Shown here: positions 1 to 3,784 of the stretch, in pieces
Position numbering within the stretch: position 1 is the first letter of the stretch
Layout: the number at the start of each line of letters is the position of its first letter
Origin: Acidobacteriota bacterium
GTDB taxonomy: Bacteria > Acidobacteriota > Vicinamibacteria > Vicinamibacterales > UBA8438
Length of the DNA stretch: 5,007 bases
Assembly (NCBI GenBank): GCA_011523485.1
Contig: WTGR01000123.1
Span: 1-5,007, forward strand
Reading direction: 5' to 3'
The notes under the pieces: generated by a model
Databases searched by the model: none
What the model saw: the letters and a program-made list of their open reading frames with translations, nothing else
What the model was told of the DNA's origin: nothing
Program-made: the position numbers and the translations under genes

Positions 1-101
1 CGGAAGGCGCCATCTATCGGCACCTGAAGCAGATCTACCGGAAGCAGTCCATCTCGCGGCAGGCGGACCTGGTGCGGCTGGTGTTGTCGCTCGCCAGGTA
101 G
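1..101 (+). CDS. LuxR-type transcriptional regulator, C-terminal end (upstream duplicate, partial)
   Basis: Only the last 32 or so codons lie in the window; the frame begins with the Glu codon at 3-5 and ends at TAG 99-101. The peptide contains the recognition helix and last helix of a GerE/LuxR helix-turn-helix (GAIYRHLKQIYRK, then SRQADLVRLVLSLAR). It is identical, base for base, to the end of the regulator gene at 226-690. Because a tandem duplication would leave the upstream copy with the original 5' end, this is probably the tail of the complete, functional gene; this is inference, since the start lies outside the window. The product would be a cytoplasmic DNA-binding regulator. Its target and signal cannot be judged from this fragment. 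Confidence 0.75.
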   Translation, partial: EGAIYRHLKQIYRKQSISRQADLVRLVLSLAR

Positions 102-150
102 CTCGGGTGCGGACGGCCCGGCGCTCTCGCCGCATTCCGACCCGCACGTC
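1..150 (+). repeat. Direct repeat, copy 1 (with 590-739)
   Basis: This segment matches 590-739 at every base. It covers the last codons of a LuxR-type regulator, its TAG stop and 49 bp of downstream sequence. Identity stops abruptly after 150, where CTTCATC follows, against TTCCGGC after 739. The left end is cut by the window, so the true repeat is probably the whole 589-bp period. Position 150/151 is the inferred duplication junction. Confidence 0.95.
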
Positions 151-225
151 CTTCATCTGGACCGGCGCGGGCGGCTCCTGGACGTCAACGACCGCGCCCG
201 CAGCATCCTGCGAAACGGCGACGGG

Positions 226-690
226 TTGTCGGACCGGGGAGGAACGCTGCGCGCCCGTGCGCCCGCCGACCAGGTTCGTCTGGAGCGGCTGTTGGGCGAC
301 GCCCTGCCGGCGTCCGACGCACCCGCGCTCGGCGGGTCGATGCTGCTCCGCCGCTCGTCCGTGCTGCCGCCGTTCGTGGTGCACGTCAAGCCCGTGGCCG
401 CCCCGCAACCCGACTACGGCGCACGGCACGTGGCGGCCCTGATTCTGATTGCCGAGCCGGGACGCCTCCATCGCATCGATCCGCAGGCGGTGGCCACTAC
501 CCTGGAGCTGACGCCGGGGGAAACTCGGGTGGCCGTGTGGCTGGCGGAGGGCAAGAGCGTGCGCGACATGGCCAGGGCGACGGGGCGCACGGAAGGCGCC
601 ATCTATCGGCACCTGAAGCAGATCTACCGGAAGCAGTCCATCTCGCGGCAGGCGGACCTGGTGCGGCTGGTGTTGTCGCTCGCCAGGTAG
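226..690 (+). CDS. LuxR-type transcriptional regulator, 5'-truncated duplicate (probable pseudogene)
   Basis: The reading frame ends at TAG 688-690 and encodes a complete C-terminal LuxR/GerE helix-turn-helix: LELTPGETRVAVWLAEGKSV begins the domain and SRQADLVRLVLSLAR ends it. Before it is a PAS-like region. Homologous-looking sequence begins upstream of the only bacterial start codon available, TTG 226: codons from about 151 read LHLDRRGRLLDVNDRARSIL, the usual opening of this PAS-like segment. No ATG or GTG lies in frame between the stop at 25-27 and TTG 226, and there is no Shine-Dalgarno before the TTG. The next start is ATG 340. Family members have a longer N-terminal half, missing here because position 151 is the junction of a tandem duplication. 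The copy is therefore probably untranslated, or yields a short HTH-bearing fragment. Recent origin is indicated by perfect identity with the upstream copy over the shared 150 bp. Confidence 0.65.
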   Translation: MSDRGGTLRARAPADQVRLERLLGDALPASDAPALGGSMLLRRSSVLPPFVVHVKPVAAPQPDYGARHVAALILIAEPGRLHRIDPQAVATTLELTPGETRVAVWLAEGKSVRDMARATGRTEGAIYRHLKQIYRKQSISRQADLVRLVLSLAR

Positions 691-739
691 CTCGGGTGCG
701 GACGGCCCGGCGCTCTCGCCGCATTCCGACCCGCACGTC
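590..739 (+). repeat. Direct repeat, copy 2 (with 1-150)
   Basis: This is the perfect second copy of 1-150, offset by 589 bp, which is not a multiple of three. Its right edge at 739 marks the end of the duplicated unit (inferred unit 151-739). The next bases lead into the upstream region of the MBL-fold gene, so this copy probably keeps the original downstream neighbourhood. Confidence 0.95.
696..736 (+). terminator. Nested stem structure downstream of the regulator gene (weak terminator candidate)
   Basis: An outer 6-bp stem (GTGCGG 696-701 with CCGCAC 731-736) encloses an inner hairpin (CGGCG 708-712, loop CTCT, CGCCG 717-721). It begins 6 bp after the TAG stop, a sensible place for transcription to end. 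No T tract follows, so a classical intrinsic terminator is not shown. The same structure occurs at 107-147, ending 3 bp before the duplication junction. Confidence 0.25.
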
Positions 740-776
740 TTCCGGCCATTCCGAAGCGGTCCGCTCGGGTCTCCGG

Positions 777-782
777 TATGAT
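777..782 (+). promoter_or_regulatory. Candidate -10 element upstream of the MBL-fold gene
   Basis: TATGAT lies 43 bp before ATG 826. The same hexamer precedes two other plus-strand genes in this window. No convincing -35 hexamer is visible 16-18 bp upstream. If it is a -10 element, transcription would begin around 789, which excludes ATG 778 as the start and supports 826. Confidence 0.35.
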
Positions 783-825
783 GCCGCTTGGGCCGTTGCC
801 TGGTCCGCCGTCGGCCTGTACGAAG

Positions 826-1968
826 ATGTCGAGACCGCGATCCGAGCACCGCACCCGCCCCGCCCGAGGATTCCGGGCAGCGGTCGCGAACCGGCTCGCC
901 GGCGCGGTCTGCATCGCGTTGCTGGCCGCGGGCGCGGACATTCCGCTTCGCGCCCAGCCGCCGGCAACCGCCGCGGGCGCTCGGGCGCCGTCACCGCAGC
1001 CCGCGGACGGTGTCGCCGCGCCGGATGCGGCGGCGCCGCCAGCCGGTGTCGACACCGCCGCCGCGATCGACGCCGCGCCGTTCGTCGGGCCTCCGGAGCC
1101 GCCGTGGCTCTACGGCCCGCCCGCGCCGGGCATCGAAGAGCTGGCGGAGGGCCTCTACGTCGTGACCGGCTACGGCGGCAACGTGGTGGCGCGCGTGACG
1201 CCGGAGGGTGTCGTCGTCGCGGGAGAGCTGACCGCCGCGGCCGACACGATTGCCGCGACGATCGCCGGCGCCACCGACCAGCCGGTCCGTTACGTGCTCC
1301 GGACCCACCGGCACGACGGCGAGCCCGCGGCGCTGCCCGCGCCCTGGCGGGACGCGAGGCGCGTGGCTCCCGGGCGGCCCGTGCCGCTCCCGCACGGCGC
1401 CGCCGCCCGGCAACGGGAGGAAGCCGCGGACCTCACGTTCACCCGCGGACTGTCGCTGTTCCTGGGAGGGGGCGAGGTCCGGCTGCACCATTTCGCTCCG
1501 GCGCACACCGGCGGCGACACCGCCGTTCTCTTTCCCGATCGGGGTGTCCTGTACGCCGGCGATCTCGTGGTCCGGGGGATGCCGTTCATCGACTACGCGG
1601 CGGGGGGCGGCAGCCGCGGCTGGGTCGAGACGCTGGACGGGATTCTCGCTCTCGAGTTCGAGACCGCGGTTCCCGGGGCCGGGCCGGCCCTGACGAAGCG
1701 CGAGGTGCAGGTCTTCCGCGATCGGTTCGTGACGCTGCGAATGCGCGCGATGCAGCTCCTGTACCGCGGCGTGGCGCGGGAGGACGCGCTGCCCCTTCTG
1801 GAGACGTCGGATCTCGATTGGCCGCTCGTCGCGGGCCGCCCCTTCGCGGAGCGAAGCTTCGCCGCTCTCTACGACGAGCTGGCCGTCGAACGGGCGGAAG
1901 CGCGCGCGGCCGCCGAGCGCGCGCGCGGCACGGCAGAGGACGACGAAGAAGAGTCCGACCGCCCGTAG
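826..1968 (+). CDS. Secreted metallo-beta-lactamase-fold protein with degenerate metal site
   Basis: The 380-residue product has a basic N-terminus, a hydrophobic stretch (about residues 24-37) and a likely signal peptidase site near LRAQ (about 43), so it is probably periplasmic. A Pro/Ala-rich linker follows, then an MBL-fold domain: PVRYVLRTHRHDGE (His161, His163), HTGGDTAVLFPDRGVLYAGD (His227, Asp246), GMPFIDYAAGG, and VPGAGP (Ala285). The overall pattern matches MBL-fold hydrolases often found with quinoproteins. The canonical HxHxDH is HRHDGE and the canonical PGHG is PGAG. The three His of the first zinc site and the bridging Asp remain, while Asp, His and His of the second site are Gly165, Glu166 and Ala285. 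It may be mono-metal or non-catalytic. The C-terminus is acidic (EDDEEES). ATG 778, in frame, would lengthen the already long signal n-region, so 826 is preferred. Substrate unknown. Confidence 0.85.
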   Translation: MSRPRSEHRTRPARGFRAAVANRLAGAVCIALLAAGADIPLRAQPPATAAGARAPSPQPADGVAAPDAAAPPAGVDTAAAIDAAPFVGPPEPPWLYGPPAPGIEELAEGLYVVTGYGGNVVARVTPEGVVVAGELTAAADTIAATIAGATDQPVRYVLRTHRHDGEPAALPAPWRDARRVAPGRPVPLPHGAAARQREEAADLTFTRGLSLFLGGGEVRLHHFAPAHTGGDTAVLFPDRGVLYAGDLVVRGMPFIDYAAGGGSRGWVETLDGILALEFETAVPGAGPALTKREVQVFRDRFVTLRMRAMQLLYRGVAREDALPLLETSDLDWPLVAGRPFAERSFAALYDELAVERAEARAAAERARGTAEDDEEESDRP

Positions 1969-2008
1969 GACGAGCCGGAAGCCGACGGGCGCAAGGCGCG
2001 GGCCGCGA

Positions 2009-2038
2009 CCTCCCGGAGAGAACGGGTCCGGCGGGAGG
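2009..2038. terminator. Stem-loop between convergent genes
   Basis: CCTCCCG (2009-2015) pairs perfectly with CGGGAGG (2032-2038) around a 16-nt loop. It lies in the 72-bp gap between the converging MBL-fold and sixA-type genes, ending 2 bp from the sixA stop. Position suggests a bidirectional terminator, but neither side has a T tract, so the function is inferred. Confidence 0.4.
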
Positions 2039-2040
2039 AA

Positions 2041-2541
2041 TCAGGCGTCGTCGGGCAGCTCGCGCGGCCGCCACACGCCGGCGAGGGTGCCGGCGCTGGT
2101 CGTGTCCAGGTCCTTCCAGGCTCGGATCGACAGGCGGATCTCGGCCAGAGCGGCGGTCGGCAGCGTCTCGGGGCGTCCCGCCAGGCGCGCCACCAGGTCC
2201 TCCAGCCCGGGGTTGTGCCCCACGACCAGCACGCACCGTGCGGCGCCGGCGACGGCGCGCACGACATCGACGATCTCGTCCGGGCTGGCGAGATAGAGAC
2301 GGCGCTCCAGTTGCACCGCCCCCTCGTAGCCGGCGTGCTGCGCAACCTCGTCCGCCGTCCAGCGCGCGCGTTTCGCAGTCGAGCTCACGATGACGTCCGG
2401 GCACAGCCCCTGCGCCGCCACGACGCGTCCCATCCGCGGCGCGTCGCGCTTTCCGCGCTTGTTCAGCGGCCGGTCGTGGTCCGACGTGTCGCGATGTTTC
2501 CAGCTCGACTTGGCATGCCGCAGAACCAGCAGCGTCTTCAT
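2041..2541 (-). CDS. sixA: SixA-type phosphohistidine phosphatase
   Basis: The 166-residue product belongs to the histidine phosphatase (phosphoglycerate mutase-like) superfamily, at the usual length for SixA. It opens with MKTLLVLRHAKSSW, giving the catalytic RHG-type motif as Arg8-His9-Ala10. DRPLNKRGKRDA (23-34), SSTAKRA (53-59, catalytic Arg58) and VVGHNPGLEDL (His109) complete the active site. Known SixA proteins remove phosphate from phosphohistidine in phosphorelay or nitrogen-PTS proteins in the cytoplasm; the partner here is unknown. ATG 2541 is chosen because AAGG lies 8 nt upstream; a GTG at 2544 is the alternative. The gene stands alone, converging on the MBL-fold gene and diverging from the yggT-like gene. 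Confidence 0.92.
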   Translation of the reverse strand: MKTLLVLRHAKSSWKHRDTSDHDRPLNKRGKRDAPRMGRVVAAQGLCPDVIVSSTAKRARWTADEVAQHAGYEGAVQLERRLYLASPDEIVDVVRAVAGAARCVLVVGHNPGLEDLVARLAGRPETLPTAALAEIRLSIRAWKDLDTTSAGTLAGVWRPRELPDDA

Positions 2542-2554
2542 CACGTAAGCCTTG

Positions 2555-2560
2555 TATGAT
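2555..2560 (+). promoter_or_regulatory. Candidate -10 element upstream of the yggT-like gene
   Basis: TATGAT lies 55 bp before ATG 2616 and 14 bp from the divergent sixA start. No good -35 hexamer is seen at the right spacing, where the sequence is still inside sixA. It is supported mainly by recurrence of the hexamer upstream of two other genes. Confidence 0.3.
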
Positions 2561-2573
2561 CCGTGATGGACGG

Positions 2574-2597
2574 GGGATTCAGCAAGCTCCGAATCCC
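2574..2597. promoter_or_regulatory. Inverted repeat in the sixA/yggT divergent region
   Basis: GGGATTC (2574-2580) and GAATCCC (2591-2597) form a perfect 7-bp dyad with a 10-nt spacer. It sits 14-21 bp downstream of the putative yggT -10 element and upstream of both divergent genes. It could be an operator for a dimeric regulator or a hairpin in the yggT leader. The sequence does not decide between these. Confidence 0.4.
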
Positions 2598-2615
2598 GGC
2601 CAGCCCTGAACCGCC

Positions 2616-2861
2616 ATGCTGCTCATCGGCCTCCTCGACGTCTACTCGTTCATCGTCTTCGGCGCGGTAATCGCCTCGTGGGTGCAGCTTCCGCCCGACA
2701 ACCCCATCGGGAACTTCCTGTACGCGATGACGGAACCGCTGCTCGGCCCCATCCGTTCGGTGCTGCCGGACATGGGCGGGCTGGACTTTTCGCCGCTCGT
2801 GCTGCTGTTCGCGGTCCGGATGCTGCGCGGCATGCTGCTGTCGGCGGCGGCCGGCTTCTGA
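2616..2861 (+). CDS. YggT family membrane protein
   Basis: The 81-residue product is a small two-helix inner-membrane protein. The first helix spans about residues 2-22 (LLIGLLDVYSFIVFGAVIAS) and the second about 59-78 (FSPLVLLFAVRML). The family signature between them is clear: NPIGNFLYAMTEPLLGPIR followed by VLPDMGGLDFSPLV. This is the single-repeat form; many proteobacterial YggT proteins carry two repeats and are about twice as long. The family has been linked to osmotic or cation tolerance and to cell-envelope or division functions, but its molecular role is not settled. ATG 2616 is fixed by an in-frame TGA at 2607-2609, although no Shine-Dalgarno is visible. It diverges from sixA and is separated by 117 bp from the cytochrome gene, so it is probably its own transcription unit. 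Confidence 0.88.
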   Translation: MLLIGLLDVYSFIVFGAVIASWVQLPPDNPIGNFLYAMTEPLLGPIRSVLPDMGGLDFSPLVLLFAVRMLRGMLLSAAAGF

Positions 2862-2871
2862 GCCGCGGCTC
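2860..2871. repeat. Perfect 12-bp palindrome over the yggT stop codon
   Basis: GAGCCGCGGCTC is fully self-complementary and overlaps the last two bases of the TGA stop (2859-2861). With no loop, it is more like a protein-binding or cruciform-prone site than a terminator hairpin. In GC-rich DNA a palindrome of this length may also arise by chance. Confidence 0.35.
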
Positions 2872-2893
2872 CGGGAGCGTCGCACGAGCGAGC

Positions 2894-2915
2894 CGCCCGC
2901 GGGGCGCGGCGGGCG
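2894..2915 (+). terminator. GC-only stem-loop after the yggT-like gene
   Basis: CGCCCGC (2894-2900) pairs with GCGGGCG (2909-2915) around an 8-nt loop. It lies 33 bp after the yggT stop and ends just before the candidate cytochrome promoter, where a terminator would insulate the two units. No T tract follows directly, so this is a weak call. Confidence 0.35.
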
Positions 2916-2916
2916 C

Positions 2917-2945
2917 GAGACACCGCGGTCGAAAGCGATTATGAT
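2917..2945 (+). promoter_or_regulatory. Candidate sigma-70-type promoter for the cytochrome/quinoprotein operon
   Basis: GAGACA (2917-2922; 4 of 6 matches to TTGACA) is followed by an exact 17-bp spacer and TATGAT (2940-2945; 5 of 6 matches to TATAAT). The -10 begins a conspicuously AT-rich island (about 2937-2963) in otherwise GC-rich DNA. Transcription would start about 25 bp before the ATG, leaving a short leader that contains the ribosome binding site. Confidence 0.5.
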
Positions 2946-2966
2946 TTTCTGCACTTTTTGTTCCTC

Positions 2967-2972
2967 GGAGGT
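2967..2972 (+). promoter_or_regulatory. Strong ribosome binding site deciding the cytochrome start
   Basis: GGAGGT ends 6 nt before ATG 2979. It settles the start against the in-frame TTG at 2958, which lies upstream of this site and would put seven extra residues before the signal peptide. Confidence 0.85.
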
Positions 2973-2978
2973 AGCACG

Positions 2979-3782
2979 ATGCGCAAAGCACTCTTCGTCG
3001 GGCTGATCCAGGCCGCGCTCGTTGCCGCCCTGGTCGTCGTCGCCGGCCCCGCGGCACCGGCCCAGGCCCAGGAGAACGCGTTCGACACGCCGATCGACGT
3101 GCGGATGGGCGAACGCGTGTTCCGCGCCCAGTGCGGGCGCTGTCACGGTCGCGACGGCCGCGGCAACGACGAGACCGGGGCCCCGGACCTGACGACCGGC
3201 CAGTTCTCGCGCGTAAGCAGCGACGCCGGCATGTTCGACGTGATCCGCGAGGGGATCGACGGCACCGCCATGATCGGCATCAGCCCGCGGGCGTCCGATC
3301 AGAGTGTCTGGCAGATCGTCTCCTACATCAACTCGCTGAACCTCGATCCCGCCGACTACGACCTGCCCGGTGATGCGGGACGTGGCGAGCAGGTGTACGC
3401 CGGTGCGAACTGCTCGACCTGCCACATGGTTCGCGGTGAGGGCGGCCGGACCGGCCCCGACCTGTCGACGGTCGGCAGCCGGCTCGACCCCGACGAGATC
3501 GCGACCTCCCTCAGCGACCCGGACGCCGAGGTCGCGCCCCGCTGGTGGACGATGCGGATCAACCGGGCCGACGGCTCGACCATCGAAGGGCTGCGGATGA
3601 ACGAGGACACGTTCACGGTCCGCATCATGGACAACGACGAGAACCTCTGGAGCTTCATGAAAAGCGAGGTCCGCTCTCTCGAGCAGATCAAGACCTCCAC
3701 CATGCCGGCTGTCGAGGGTCTGACCGCGAGCGAGATGGACGACCTGGTCGCCTACCTTTTCTCGCTGCGCAGGGAGAGCTGA
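2979..3782 (+). CDS. Periplasmic diheme c-type cytochrome, partner of the PQQ dehydrogenase
   Basis: The 267-residue product starts with a signal peptide (MRKALFVGLIQAALVAALVV, then cleavage near AQAQ, about residue 30). It carries two covalent heme sites: CGRCH at 52-56 and CSTCH at 145-149. Likely axial Met ligands are Met98 (TAMIG) and Met242 (STMPAVEGL). Domain 1 is a compact class I cytochrome c. Domain 2 has about 90 residues between CXXCH and Met, with GPDLSTVG, SLSDPDAEVAP, DGSTIEGL and SFMKSEV. This resembles the TIGR02603-type putative heme-binding domain known from planctomycetes, Verrucomicrobia and Acidobacteria. It should accept electrons from the quinoprotein encoded 2 nt downstream and pass them to the respiratory chain. 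That pairing is inferred from operon structure. The gene follows a good promoter and a GGAGGT ribosome binding site. Confidence 0.9.
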   Translation: MRKALFVGLIQAALVAALVVVAGPAAPAQAQENAFDTPIDVRMGERVFRAQCGRCHGRDGRGNDETGAPDLTTGQFSRVSSDAGMFDVIREGIDGTAMIGISPRASDQSVWQIVSYINSLNLDPADYDLPGDAGRGEQVYAGANCSTCHMVRGEGGRTGPDLSTVGSRLDPDEIATSLSDPDAEVAPRWWTMRINRADGSTIEGLRMNEDTFTVRIMDNDENLWSFMKSEVRSLEQIKTSTMPAVEGLTASEMDDLVAYLFSLRRES

Positions 3783-3784
3783 AG

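Noticed and set aside
1..739. Direct repeats as ends of an insertion sequence or attachment sites
   Set aside because: There is no transposase or integrase, the repeat contains host-gene coding sequence plus its 3' flank, and the layout fits a simple tandem duplication.
778..825. ATG 778 as the start of the MBL-fold protein
   Set aside because: It has no Shine-Dalgarno, adds 16 residues ahead of an already long signal-peptide n-region, and overlaps the TATGAT candidate -10 element. It cannot be fully excluded.
537..2393. A 618-codon plus-strand open frame overlapping the regulator, MBL-fold and sixA genes
   Set aside because: Its product is dominated by Arg, Gly, Ala and Pro with no recognisable motif, typical of shadow frames in GC-rich DNA, and it overlaps three genes with clear family motifs.
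1586..2404. A 272-codon minus-strand open frame across the end of the MBL-fold gene and most of sixA
   Set aside because: It is in a different frame from sixA, is extremely Arg-rich and has no conserved motif.
2946..2962. T-rich tract before the cytochrome gene as the tail of an intrinsic terminator
   Set aside because: It is about 30 bp away from the nearest stem (ending 2915), too far for an intrinsic terminator, and is better explained as promoter and leader sequence.
2541..3425. A 294-codon minus-strand open frame across yggT and the cytochrome gene
   Set aside because: It is antisense to two well-supported genes, runs through the candidate promoter and has low-complexity composition with no family signature.
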